Assembly (NCBI RefSeq): GCF_030815415.1
Contig: NZ_JAUSWW010000001.1
Coordinates: 5,332,001 to 5,396,000, forward strand
From: Streptomyces canus
GTDB taxonomy: Bacteria > Actinomycetota > Actinomycetes > Streptomycetales > Streptomycetaceae
Length of the DNA: 64,000 nucleotides
Direction of reading: 5' to 3'
Shown here: in pieces, positions 54,438 to 63,088 of the stretch
How positions within the stretch are numbered: the first letter of the stretch is position 1
Layout of the letters: each line of letters begins with the position of its first letter
The notes under the pieces: model-generated
Databases searched by the model: none
What the model saw: only the letters and a program-made list of their open reading frames with translations
What the model was told of the DNA's origin: nothing
Translations under genes and position numbers: made by a program

Positions 54438-54965
54438 GTGCGCGCCTTGTACGTACCCGTCCGTCTGGCCGCCACGGTGATGGCGGTCGCCGCTGCCGCC
54501 GGCTGTATGAGTGTGGGCGACGACGACGGTGGCAAGAGTGCCAAGCCGTCGCACTCCGCCGGACTGCGGGGCGGGGACGCGCCGGACGGCGGATCGGCGG
54601 TGTCGGGCGGGGACGGTGGGTATGGGGCCGCCGAGGCCGACGGCAAGCACGGGAAGAAGAAGGGCAAGGCCAAGGCGGGGGAGTCGGCGTCGCCCTCGGC
54701 CTCGGAGTCGGCCGGGGAGAGCGCGTCGCCCTCGGCGGACGTCAAGCCCGGAAAGCCGGACAAGCCGGACAAGCCGCAGCCGACCCCGACGAAGCCCCAG
54801 CCCGCCCCGACGAGGACGCCCGAGCCGACCCCGACGCCGACTTCGACCCCGGACCCGCCCACCCCGACACCCACGGTCGCCGAGCCGTCCTCCTCCGCCC
54901 ACCAGGAGGCCGAGCCGCAGCTGGCCCAGCGCGAGCCGGCACCCGCGGCGGGGACGCCGGCGTAG
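54438..54965 (+). CDS. Lipoprotein with low-complexity Pro/Thr/Lys tail
   Basis: A 175-residue protein: RALYVPVRLAATVMAVAAAAGC forms a signal peptide with lipobox AAAGC; the remainder is low complexity, first Gly/Lys-rich (GKHGKKKGKAKAG) and then PTPTPT-like repeats that probably span or bind the cell wall. GTG 54438 follows GGAGGTGG. No domain was recognised. The composition makes homology calls unreliable. Confidence 0.65.
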   Translation: MRALYVPVRLAATVMAVAAAAGCMSVGDDDGGKSAKPSHSAGLRGGDAPDGGSAVSGGDGGYGAAEADGKHGKKKGKAKAGESASPSASESAGESASPSADVKPGKPDKPDKPQPTPTKPQPAPTRTPEPTPTPTSTPDPPTPTPTVAEPSSSAHQEAEPQLAQREPAPAAGTPA

Positions 54966-55041
54966 GGCGGCGGGACGGGCACTCCTCCGGGGCGGGAATG
55001 CCCGCGGGAGCCGGGTGTGACGTACGTCAATGGGACCCGGT

Positions 55042-55131
55042 TTGCCTTCCGGGGGGATGGGTGCGTAAGGTGGTAGATCGTTTGATCCCATTTGCCCGGC
55101 GCCAACGTAGAGCGCGCCGTGTGGCGCGTTC
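55042..55131 (+). promoter_or_regulatory. Promoter and 5' leader hairpin of the DEAD-box helicase
   Basis: TTGCCT (55042-55047), 18 bases, TAAGGT (55066-55071) form a plausible vegetative promoter. The resulting leader of about 150 bases contains a 9-bp hairpin (GAGCGCGCC / GGCGCGTTC with a G-T pair, 55110-55131). RNA helicase genes often have long controlled leaders; that use here is inferred. Confidence 0.45.
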
Positions 55132-55229
55132 TCTCCCTTGCCGTGGCTGACCGCATAGAGGCGGTCGTATTGCGAATCACGGAGTTGACGGGCGCGTGCC
55201 GACGAGACTCCGGAAGGTTTCGCATACGC

Positions 55230-57395
55230 ATGTCCATTTCCAGTTCTGATCACGCCGTCATGCCCGAGAACGGCGAGAACGAGATCGTCGAGGAGACCCC
55301 CGAGGTCACCTTCGCCACTCTCGGTCTCCCCGAGGGCGTCGTGCGCAAGCTCGCGCAGAACGGCGTGACCGCCCCCTTCCCGATCCAGGCCGCGACCATC
55401 CCGGACGCCCTGGCCGGCAAGGACATCCTCGGCCGTGGCCGCACCGGCTCCGGCAAGACCCTCTCCTTCGGTCTGCCGCTGCTGACGAAGCTGTCCGGCG
55501 GCCACACCGACAAGAAGAAGCCCCGCGGCATCATCCTCACGCCGACCCGTGAGCTCGCGATGCAGGTCGCGGACGCCCTCCAGCCGTACGGCGACGTCCT
55601 CGGCCTCAAGATGAAGGTCGTCTGCGGCGGCACGTCGATGAGCAACCAGATGTACGCCCTGGAGCGCGGCGTCGACGTCCTCGTCGCCACCCCGGGCCGG
55701 CTGCGCGACCTCATCAACCGCGGCGCCTGCTCCCTGGAGAACGTGCAGATCGCCGTCCTCGACGAGGCCGACCAGATGTCCGACCTGGGCTTCCTGCCCG
55801 AGGTCACCGAGCTGCTCGACCAGATCCCCGGCGGCGGCCAGCGCATGCTGTTCTCGGCCACGATGGAGAACGAGATCTCCACGCTGGTCAAGCGCTACCT
55901 GACCGACCCGGTCACGCACGAGGTCGACAGCGCCCAGGGCAACGTCACGACGATGTCCCACCACATCCTCATCGTGAAGCCCAAGGACAAGGCGCCGGTC
56001 ACGGCCGCGATCGCTTCCCGCAAGGGCCGCACGATCATCTTCGTCCGCACCCAGCTGGGCGCCGACCGTATCGCCGAGCAGCTGTGCGACTCCGGTGTGA
56101 AGGCCGACGCGCTGCACGGCGGCATGACGCAGGGCGCGCGTACCCGCGTGCTGGAGGACTTCAAGAAGGGCTACGTCAACGCGCTCGTCGCGACCGACGT
56201 CGCCGCGCGCGGTATCCACGTCGACGGCATCGACCTGGTGCTCAACGTGGACCCGGCCGGTGACCACAAGGACTACCTGCACCGCGCCGGCCGTACGGCC
56301 CGCGCCGGCCGCACCGGCACCGTCGTGTCGCTGTCCCTGCCGCACCAGCGCCGCCAGATCTTCCGCCTCATGGAGGACGCGGGCGTCGACGCCGGGCGAC
56401 ACATCATCCAGGGCGGCGCCGCCTTCGACCCCGAGGTCGCCGAGATCACCGGCGCCCGGTCGATGACCGAGGTCCAGGCCGAGTCCGCGGGCAACGCCGC
56501 GCAGCAGGCCGAGCGCGAGGTGACCTCCCTCACCCAGCAGCTGGAGCGGGCGCAGCGCCGCGCGAGCGAGCTGCGCGAGGAGTCCGACCGTCTCGTGGCC
56601 CGCGCCGCGCGTGAGCGTGGCGAGGACCCGGAGGCCGCGGTGGCCGAGGCGCAGGCAGCGGTGGCCGCCGAGGCCGAGGCCGCGTCCGTGCCGGAGCAGC
56701 CGGTGGCGCAGCAGGCCGAGCGTACGGAGGGTTCCTCCTCGTACGAGCGTCGTGACCGTCGGGACAACGACCGTGGCGGGTTCCGTCGCGACGACCGTCG
56801 TGACGACCGTGGTGGTCGTTCCTTCGAGCGTCGTGACAATGACCGTGGCGGCTTCCGTCGGGACGACCGTCCGGCCGACCGTGGTGGTCGTTCCTTCGAG
56901 CGTCGTGACGACCGTGGTGGGTCGTTCAACCGTGACCGTGACGACCGTGGTGGTCGTTCCTTCGAGCGTCGGGACAACGACCGTGGCGGCTTCCGTCGGG
57001 ACGACCGTCCGGCCGACCGCGGTGGGCGTTCCTTCGAGCGTCGTGACGACCGTGGTGGGTCGTTCAACCGTGACCGTGACGACCGTGGTGGTCGTTCCTT
57101 CGAGCGTCGGGACAACGACCGTGGCGGCTTCCGTCGCGACGACCGTCCCGCCGACCGCCCGGCCGGCCGTTCCTTCGAGCGTCGCGACGAGCGCGGCGGC
57201 CACCGTGGCAGCGACCGCCCCTTCAACCGTGACCGCCGCGACGACCGCCCGGGCTTCCGCTCCGGCGGCCACGACCGCCCCGGCTTCCGCCGCGACGACC
57301 ACCGCGGCACCGGCACCGGTACCGGTACCGGCTCTGGTTCCGGCTCCTCCTTCGGCCGCCGCGACGACAAGCCGCGCTGGAAGCGCAACGGCTGA
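55230..57395 (+). CDS. DEAD-box RNA helicase with Arg/Gly-rich tail
   Basis: A 721-residue helicase. Core (about 25-390): Q-motif region APFPIQAATIPDAL, GRTGSGKT (motif I), PTREL, DEAD at VLDEADQMSD, SAT, and HRAGRTARAGRTG (motif VI). After an acidic coiled-coil-like stretch (about 430-500) comes a basic tail of DDRGGRSFERRD-type repeats that bind RNA; at the DNA level it contains 138-bp tandem repeats. Such proteins act in ribosome assembly and mRNA decay, often at low temperature. ATG 55230 has GGAAGG 12 bases upstream. Confidence 0.93.
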   Translation: MSISSSDHAVMPENGENEIVEETPEVTFATLGLPEGVVRKLAQNGVTAPFPIQAATIPDALAGKDILGRGRTGSGKTLSFGLPLLTKLSGGHTDKKKPRGIILTPTRELAMQVADALQPYGDVLGLKMKVVCGGTSMSNQMYALERGVDVLVATPGRLRDLINRGACSLENVQIAVLDEADQMSDLGFLPEVTELLDQIPGGGQRMLFSATMENEISTLVKRYLTDPVTHEVDSAQGNVTTMSHHILIVKPKDKAPVTAAIASRKGRTIIFVRTQLGADRIAEQLCDSGVKADALHGGMTQGARTRVLEDFKKGYVNALVATDVAARGIHVDGIDLVLNVDPAGDHKDYLHRAGRTARAGRTGTVVSLSLPHQRRQIFRLMEDAGVDAGRHIIQGGAAFDPEVAEITGARSMTEVQAESAGNAAQQAEREVTSLTQQLERAQRRASELREESDRLVARAARERGEDPEAAVAEAQAAVAAEAEAASVPEQPVAQQAERTEGSSSYERRDRRDNDRGGFRRDDRRDDRGGRSFERRDNDRGGFRRDDRPADRGGRSFERRDDRGGSFNRDRDDRGGRSFERRDNDRGGFRRDDRPADRGGRSFERRDDRGGSFNRDRDDRGGRSFERRDNDRGGFRRDDRPADRPAGRSFERRDERGGHRGSDRPFNRDRRDDRPGFRSGGHDRPGFRRDDHRGTGTGTGTGSGSGSSFGRRDDKPRWKRNG
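56802..57155 (+). repeat. 138-bp tandem repeat inside the helicase tail
   Basis: Units start at 56802, 56940 and 57078; the third is partial and diverges after about 78 bases. Each encodes 46 residues, starting DDRGGRSFERRDNDRGGFR. Near-identity at DNA level points to recent duplication. Confidence 0.88.
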
Positions 57396-57415
57396 CGTCG
57401 GCTGAACCGACTCTG

Positions 57416-57452
57416 AAAGGGCCCCTGCGACTTCGGTCGCAGGGGCCCTTTT
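57416..57452 (+). terminator. Terminator after the helicase gene
   Basis: 16-bp perfect stem (57416-57431 with 57436-57451) closed by a TTCG tetraloop, ending in TTTT. Confidence 0.93.
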
Positions 57453-57484
57453 GCGACCCTTTCGCGAAAGGTTCTAGCCAAGTT

Positions 57485-57498
57485 GTGACGTGTGTCAC
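57485..57498. promoter_or_regulatory. GTGAC-N4-GTCAC palindrome upstream of the amino-acid permease
   Basis: GTGACGTGTGTCAC fits GTGN6GNCAC, the consensus reported for Streptomyces Crp. It lies 27 bases before the permease ATG, within the promoter region. Confidence 0.5.
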
Positions 57499-57525
57499 GC
57501 CCTCGGCAGGGGAATTGCTGGGGGC

Positions 57526-59079
57526 ATGACAGATGACGACATAGCGAGTGGGCAGTCGAAGGTCTCCGGACTCTCCGACGAGGAACGCCTTGCCCAGCTC
57601 GGCTACACGCAGGTTCTGGCCCGCCGCATGTCGGCGTTCTCCAACTACGCGGTCTCCTTCACGATCATCTCGGTGCTGTCGGGCTGTCTGACGCTGTACC
57701 TGTTCGGGATGAACACCGGCGGCCCCTCGGTGATGATCTGGGGCTGGGTCGCGGTCGGCCTGATGACGCTGTTCGTCGGGTTGTCGATGGCCGAGATCTG
57801 TTCGGCGTACCCGACGTCGGCGGGCCTGTACTTCTGGGCGCACAAGCTCGCCCCCAGCCGGACCGCGGCCGCCTGGGCGTGGTTCACGGGCTGGTTCAAC
57901 GTGCTCGGCCAGGTCGCGGTGACCGCCGGTATCGACTTCGGTGCCGCGTCCTTCCTCGGCGCGTACCTGAACCTGCAGTTCGACTTCGAGGTGACACCGG
58001 GCCGGACGATCCTGCTCTTCGCGGGCATCCTCGTCCTGCACGGTCTGCTGAACACCTTCGGCGTACGGATCGTCGCCCTCCTCAACAGCGTCAGCGTGTG
58101 GTGGCACGTGGTGGGCGTGGCGGTGATCGTCGGCGCGCTGACCTTCGTACCGGACCACCACCAGTCCGCGTCCTTCGTGTTCACGGAGTTCGTCAACAAC
58201 ACGGGCTGGGGGAGCGGGGTCTACGTCGTCGCGCTGGGCCTGCTGATGGCCCAGTACACCTTCACCGGCTACGACGCCTCCGCCCATATGACCGAGGAGA
58301 CCCACGACGCCTCGACGGCCGGTCCGAAGGGGATCGTGCAGTCGATCTGGACGTCGTGGATCGCCGGCTTCGTGCTGCTGCTCGGCTTCACCTTCGCGAT
58401 CCAGTCCTACGACGGCGCGCTGAACTCCTCGACGGGCGCGCCCCCGGCGCAGATCCTCCTGGACGCCCTGGGCGCGACCGCCGGCAAGCTGCTGCTGCTC
58501 GTCGTGATCGGGGCGCAGCTGTTCTGCGGGATGGCCTCGGTGACGGCCAACAGCCGCATGATCTACGCCTTTTCGCGTGACGGCGCGCTGCCGTTCTCGC
58601 ACATCTGGCACACGGTCAGCCCGCGCACCCGGACGCCCGTCGCGGCCGTGTGGCTGGCGGCTACGGGGGCGCTGGTCCTGGGGCTGCCGTATCTGATCAA
58701 CTACACGGCCTACGCGGCGGTGACGTCGGTGGCGGTGATCGGGCTGTACATCGCGTACGTCATCCCGACGCTGCTGCGGCTGCGCAAGGGCGAGGCCTTC
58801 GAGCGCGGGCCGTGGCATCTGGGCCGTTGGTCCCGGGCCATCGGTGTGGTGTCGGTGGTGTGGGTCGGCGTGATCACGGTTCTCTTCATGCTGCCGCAGG
58901 TCTCGCCGGTCACCTGGGAGACCTTCAACTACGCGCCGATCGCCGTTCTGGGGGTCCTGGGCTTCGCGGCGGCCTGGTGGCTGGCCTCGGCCCGGCACTG
59001 GTTCCTGAACCCCGAGCACGAGCGGACGCGGGCCCGCGAGGCGGCACGCAAGGGGGCGCCGGAACCGGTTGATCCGTGA
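57526..59079 (+). CDS. APC-family amino acid permease
   Basis: A 517-residue transporter with about 12 membrane segments. Family marks: AFSNYAVSFTIISVLSG (first helix with the unwound substrate site), GWVAVGLMTLFVGLSMAEICSAYPTSAGLYFW, and FTGYDASAHMTEET in helix 6. These resemble GABA/choline-type permeases of the ACT subfamily. It would import an amino acid or amine by proton coupling. ATG 57526 follows GGGG at short distance. The gene stands alone between a terminator and tRNA-Lys. Confidence 0.92.
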   Translation: MTDDDIASGQSKVSGLSDEERLAQLGYTQVLARRMSAFSNYAVSFTIISVLSGCLTLYLFGMNTGGPSVMIWGWVAVGLMTLFVGLSMAEICSAYPTSAGLYFWAHKLAPSRTAAAWAWFTGWFNVLGQVAVTAGIDFGAASFLGAYLNLQFDFEVTPGRTILLFAGILVLHGLLNTFGVRIVALLNSVSVWWHVVGVAVIVGALTFVPDHHQSASFVFTEFVNNTGWGSGVYVVALGLLMAQYTFTGYDASAHMTEETHDASTAGPKGIVQSIWTSWIAGFVLLLGFTFAIQSYDGALNSSTGAPPAQILLDALGATAGKLLLLVVIGAQLFCGMASVTANSRMIYAFSRDGALPFSHIWHTVSPRTRTPVAAVWLAATGALVLGLPYLINYTAYAAVTSVAVIGLYIAYVIPTLLRLRKGEAFERGPWHLGRWSRAIGVVSVVWVGVITVLFMLPQVSPVTWETFNYAPIAVLGVLGFAAAWWLASARHWFLNPEHERTRAREAARKGAPEPVDP

Positions 59080-59188
59080 TCTTTGGGGCGACTTCCACTC
59101 GCCCGGTCTCTTCCGGCGCGGCCGTGTCACCGATACCCGATCGGAGACTCGGCCGCGTCCGGCTATGCTCGGGGAGGCAACATCGCCT

Positions 59189-59264
59189 GGGCCCTTAGCT
59201 CAATTGGCAGAGCAGTGGACTTTTAATCCATTGGTTGTGGGTTCGAGTCCCACAGGGCCTACCA
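59189..59264 (+). tRNA. tRNA-Lys (TTT)
   Basis: 76 bases including encoded CCA (59262-59264); acceptor GGGCCCT pairs with AGGGCCT (one G-T); anticodon loop CTTTTAA. Confidence 0.95.
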
Positions 59265-59271
59265 GTGGTGG

Positions 59272-59586
59272 TCAGGGGATCTGCCCTCTGACCTGCTGTG
59301 CAGCGCTCGGGTCGGCTTCGGTCGGCTCGGGCGCTGTGGCATGTTCGGGGGGTTGCGTGAGCATGCGTGAGCGGATGTCCGGCAGAGCCGCGACGCCGGC
59401 GTCGTGAGCCGGTCGGTCGTGCCGGCCGACCGCCTCACCGTGGCGGGGGCCGCGGGTGCCCATCAGGTGGAAGATCACGTACAGGCGGTCGTCGCTGGGC
59501 GTGAACGGAGTGCGGCGGTCCCTGCCTGCGGGCGGAGGGCCGTCGCCGTCTGCCGCGGGATGAACCGGCGGTTCTCCAGTGATCAC
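59272..59586 (-). CDS. Small hypothetical protein
   Basis: A 104-residue reading frame with a strong GAGGAGG ribosome site 5 bases before GTG 59586. It reads ITGEPPVHPAADGDG, then PSDDRLYVIFHLMGTRG and a Pro/Glu-rich end. It is convergent with tRNA-Lys and ends 7 bases from it. No family was recognised; the good ribosome site is the main argument for a real gene. Confidence 0.5.
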   Translation of the reverse strand: MITGEPPVHPAADGDGPPPAGRDRRTPFTPSDDRLYVIFHLMGTRGPRHGEAVGRHDRPAHDAGVAALPDIRSRMLTQPPEHATAPEPTEADPSAAQQVRGQIP

Positions 59587-59732
59587 AAGAACCTCCTCGA
59601 ACCCTCCCAAGTACCGCACAGTTAGCGGTTTAACCGGACATACGATCAACCTCACCACGAGATCGACCATTCGCCCGGCGCCGGGGGGAACCTGGTGACA
59701 GGGCTGCGACGGGCGCGGTCACTCCCTCGAAA

Positions 59733-61985
59733 GTGAGTGAACCCCCCATGCGCGACGCGATGGTGCTCAAGGCCCAGAGATTCGTGAACTCCGTCTACGG
59801 CAGCCGTACCGGCACGACCGTGGAGGAGAGCGGCGAAGCCGACTGGGCCACCATGTACGCCCTGACCCGTGCCCTGCAGTACGAGCTGGGCATCACCCCC
59901 CTGTCCGACAACTTCGGCCCCGGCACGCTCTCCACGCTGGCCGCCAAGTTCCCGAAACTCGATCAGGACACCGTTCCCTCCCCGGACTTCTGCCGGATCA
60001 TTCAGGCCGGCCTGTACTGCAAGGGGTACGACGGAAGCGACCTCGACGGTACGTACGGCGCGCGCGTCCAAGCGGCCGTCACCAAACTGAAGACCGACAT
60101 AGGCGTCGAGAAGGCGTTTCCCGGCAGTGACCTGACGCCCAAGGTGTTCAAAGCTTTGCTGACCATGGACGCGTATGTGATCACCGGTTCCGGCTCCGAC
60201 CAGGTCCGGGACGTGCAGCGGTGGCTCAACGGCCGGTACGTGGACCGCCAGGACTACTTCGTCGTCGCCTGTGACGGGCAGAGCTCCGCGGCCACCTTCA
60301 AAGGGCTGCTCCTCGGCATCCAGTACGAGCTGGGCATGGCGGACGGCACCGCCAACGGCAACTTCGGGCCCGGTACCCAGTCGGGCCTGAAGTCGCACCC
60401 CGTGAAGCAGGGCGACCAGAGTGTGTGGGTGTCCCTCTTCTCGGCGGGGATGGTGCTCAACCGGCGGCCCGTCGCTCTTTCCGACTCCTTCGAATCGCCT
60501 CTGGCCGCCGCTGTCCGGGCTTTCCAGGCCTTCGTCGCCCTCCCGTCGACCGGTGACGGCGACTTCTCCACGTGGGCGTCCCTGCTTGCGTCGTTCGGCG
60601 ACCAGTCCCGCCAGGGCCAGGCCTGCGACGGCATCGTGCAGATCACGCCCGCACGCGCCGCGACGCTGAAGGCGGCGGGCATCAAGTACGTCGGGCGCTA
60701 TCTCACCAACCCGAGCGGCAAGTCCCTGCCGGAGAAGGCGATCCAGCCCGGAGAACTGCAGACGATCACCGAGAACGGTCTGCGGTGCTTCCCCATCTAC
60801 CAGACCACCGGTGACGACGTCTCCGACTTCGACTACGCGGCCGGGCGGACCGCCGGGTACGCCGCGGTCAACGCCGCTTTGGACCACGGCTTCAAGAACG
60901 GGACGCGGATCTTCTTCTCCGTTGATTTCGACGCGGTCGACGACCAGATCACCGAGAGCATTCTGCCCCACTTCAAGGGCATCAACGAAGCGATGGCGGA
61001 CTCCGGCAACCCCTACGAGATCGGCGTGTACGGCTCCCGCGACGTCTGCGCACGGGTCGGCGGGGCCGGCTACTCGACGGCGAGCTTCCTGGCCGACATG
61101 TCCCCGGGCTTCGTGGGGAACGCCGGTCATCAGCTGCCCGACGACTGGGCCTACGACCAGTTCGTCATCCGCACCCTCGGCTCGGACGACGCACAACTGG
61201 CTTCGATCGACATCAACATCGCTTCGGGGCGCGACACCGGGCAGGGCTCCTTCAACCGGCCGCGCCCCGCCGTGCCGGACGTCGCCTTGGACCGCAGCTA
61301 CCTGCCGTCCCTGAGATCCGACCTCTCCCGGTACATGCAGTCGATCGGCTACGCCGACGCGGGCGGCATCGGCACCGACGCGAAGCTCTACTCCAACTCC
61401 CAGGCCGTCGACGCGATCCAGGACCAGGACGAGCTGATCACCCAGCTGTCGAACACGTACACCATGCGCAAGGCCCTGATCCAGACAGCGGTCTACTGGG
61501 CGATGCGCGACTACAGCCTCGCCGACCAGGCCGTGGACCAGAAGGTCGTCGGCTACCACCTCTCCGGTTCCGGCACCGTCAAGGACTCGCACACCGGCAT
61601 AGCCGAGATCAGCGGCACCGACGCCATCCAGGCCTGGAACCACTGCATCGGCTGGGGCTACACAACCGGCAAGCACCTCGATGCGGGCAAGGACGCCGAC
61701 ATCTGGTCCGTGTGGCAGCGGCTGAACAAGGACAACGCGTTCACCGTGCGCACCGTCGCCCTGATCCACCTGTGGGACCTACGGGGCCGGCCGGGCGGCT
61801 GGCTGCCCCCCGGCGACCGCGTCACCACCCCGCGGACCATGCGCCTCGGCCTCGCCGAGTTCGAGATCACCGAACTCCTGCGCCGCTACCGAGCCTGGGA
61901 CCCCGACCAGGAGGCGCAGACGCACCAGAGCATGGCCGTCTACCAGCTCTTCGAGAAGTACAACAGCATCGCGCGCAACGCCTGA
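59733..61985 (+). CDS. DUF1906 (Rv2525c-like) glycoside-hydrolase-fold protein with peptidoglycan-binding-like repeats
   Basis: A 750-residue protein. The N-terminal 290 residues hold repeated units like peptidoglycan-binding domains (LQYELGITPLSDNFGPGT at about 49 and IQYELGMADGTANGNFGPGT at about 196). The DUF1906 TIM-barrel-like domain follows (about 295-510): CDGIVQITPARAATLKAAG, KYVGRYLTNPSGK, RIFFSVDFDAVDDQ and YEIGVYGSRDVCARV. The last 240 residues are of unknown type. Surprisingly, no N-terminal signal peptide is seen from GTG 59733 or ATG 59748. DUF1906 proteins are thought to act on cell-wall glycans. It is followed closely by an exported M15-like protein. Confidence 0.82.
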   Translation: MSEPPMRDAMVLKAQRFVNSVYGSRTGTTVEESGEADWATMYALTRALQYELGITPLSDNFGPGTLSTLAAKFPKLDQDTVPSPDFCRIIQAGLYCKGYDGSDLDGTYGARVQAAVTKLKTDIGVEKAFPGSDLTPKVFKALLTMDAYVITGSGSDQVRDVQRWLNGRYVDRQDYFVVACDGQSSAATFKGLLLGIQYELGMADGTANGNFGPGTQSGLKSHPVKQGDQSVWVSLFSAGMVLNRRPVALSDSFESPLAAAVRAFQAFVALPSTGDGDFSTWASLLASFGDQSRQGQACDGIVQITPARAATLKAAGIKYVGRYLTNPSGKSLPEKAIQPGELQTITENGLRCFPIYQTTGDDVSDFDYAAGRTAGYAAVNAALDHGFKNGTRIFFSVDFDAVDDQITESILPHFKGINEAMADSGNPYEIGVYGSRDVCARVGGAGYSTASFLADMSPGFVGNAGHQLPDDWAYDQFVIRTLGSDDAQLASIDINIASGRDTGQGSFNRPRPAVPDVALDRSYLPSLRSDLSRYMQSIGYADAGGIGTDAKLYSNSQAVDAIQDQDELITQLSNTYTMRKALIQTAVYWAMRDYSLADQAVDQKVVGYHLSGSGTVKDSHTGIAEISGTDAIQAWNHCIGWGYTTGKHLDAGKDADIWSVWQRLNKDNAFTVRTVALIHLWDLRGRPGGWLPPGDRVTTPRTMRLGLAEFEITELLRRYRAWDPDQEAQTHQSMAVYQLFEKYNSIARNA

Positions 61986-62023
61986 CCCATGCGCGCCCGC
62001 CTGAACTCCGGAATGAGACTCCG

Positions 62024-62848
62024 TTGAAGCTCAACATCCCCCAGATTCCCCGCCGCGACCGCAGCCGGCACTCGTCGGCGTTCTCGCACCGCCGTGGCCT
62101 GGGCCGGCGTGCTCTGCTCGGCCGTGCCGCCGCCGTCACCGGCGTCGCCGCCGTCGCCGCCCTGCCCTTCTCCCGCTTCCTCTCCTCCGCACAGGCCGAC
62201 CAGGACGGCACCATTCCGTCCCGTGTACGGGACGCCGTCAGTAGCGCCCAGGACCGTACCCGGCGCGTGCTGGCCGGCACGCGCTCCCACAACGGCTGGG
62301 AGATGGAGACCGTCGCCGACGACGGCGGCACCGTCTACACCCGCCCCGTGCCTGGCACCCCGCTCAAGGGTGTCGCCGTCCGCATGGGCGACGTGGAGAC
62401 CGTACTCGTCCACCTGGTCCGCCGGTTCCACTACGAGGTTGACCCCCTGCGCCGGGGTGACGTCACCGGCTGGCACGCCCCGTCGAAGGTCCGCAAGGGC
62501 CGTGCGGAGTCCAACCTGGCGTCCGGCACGGCGGTGCGCGTCCGGCCGGGCTTCTACCCGGCGGGCGTACGCGGCGGCTTCTTCCCGCAGCAGGAGGTCG
62601 TGATCCGCGACATCCTCGCCGAGCTCGACGGCATCGTCCGCTGGGGCGGCGACGACCGTACGCCCGACGAGTCGCTGTTCTCCATCGATGTGCGGCCCGG
62701 CGACAAGCGGCTGGCCCAGGTCGCGGCGCGGATCCGCGGCTGGCGACTGGAGCCCGGCGCCGGGGCCGGCGCCCAGGTGAATGTGCTCTCCGGCAGCCGG
62801 CGCAAGGCCGCCGAAGCTCTGGCACGGCGCCAGAGCACCACGGCGTAA
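62024..62848 (+). CDS. Tat-exported protein resembling an M15 D-Ala-D-Ala peptidase with lost active-site residues
   Basis: A 274-residue protein. A twin-arginine type signal (GLGRRALLGRAAAVTGVAAVAAL) spans about residues 25-58. The C-terminal half follows the M15/VanY layout, but the zinc motif SNHxSGTAxD reads SNLASGTAVRV and the MHFEI motif reads SLFSI in DESLFSIDVRPGDKRLAQV, so two metal ligands and the Asp are gone. The best start is TTG 62024; no ATG or GTG is available in frame. It lies 38 bases after the DUF1906 gene, so likely co-transcribed. Probably a non-catalytic cell-wall binding protein. Confidence 0.7.
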   Translation: MKLNIPQIPRRDRSRHSSAFSHRRGLGRRALLGRAAAVTGVAAVAALPFSRFLSSAQADQDGTIPSRVRDAVSSAQDRTRRVLAGTRSHNGWEMETVADDGGTVYTRPVPGTPLKGVAVRMGDVETVLVHLVRRFHYEVDPLRRGDVTGWHAPSKVRKGRAESNLASGTAVRVRPGFYPAGVRGGFFPQQEVVIRDILAELDGIVRWGGDDRTPDESLFSIDVRPGDKRLAQVAARIRGWRLEPGAGAGAQVNVLSGSRRKAAEALARRQSTTA

Positions 62849-62857
62849 GCGATAGGA

Positions 62858-62895
62858 AGCAGGGGCTCGCTGCCGACGGCAGCGAGCCCCTGCTT
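62858..62895. terminator. Bidirectional terminator
   Basis: 16-bp perfect stem (62859-62874 with 62878-62893) and a 3-base loop, between convergent genes. Confidence 0.88.
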
Positions 62896-63088
62896 GGCGT
62901 TCGCCAAGGCGCTGCGCGCCCCTCAGACCATCCGTGAGCCGCGCGCCTCCCTGTCTGGCCGAGCGGCGGCGGCGACGCTGAAAGGGCTGTTCAGCCGGCC
63001 TTCCTGCGTGAGCGATGCGTGAGCGGACGAACGTGGCAGCGACCGTGGGGGAACGGGGGTTTCGGCGTTCCCGGAGGCCTGCCGGCCG

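Noticed and set aside
56802..57155. CRISPR-like regular repeats
   Set aside because: Repeats are in frame inside the helicase gene, 138 bp long and lack spacers.
53916..57302. A 1128-codon minus-strand open frame across the zincin, lipoprotein and helicase genes
   Set aside because: Low-complexity Val/Thr/Ala shadow of the repeat-rich helicase gene, crossing several real genes.
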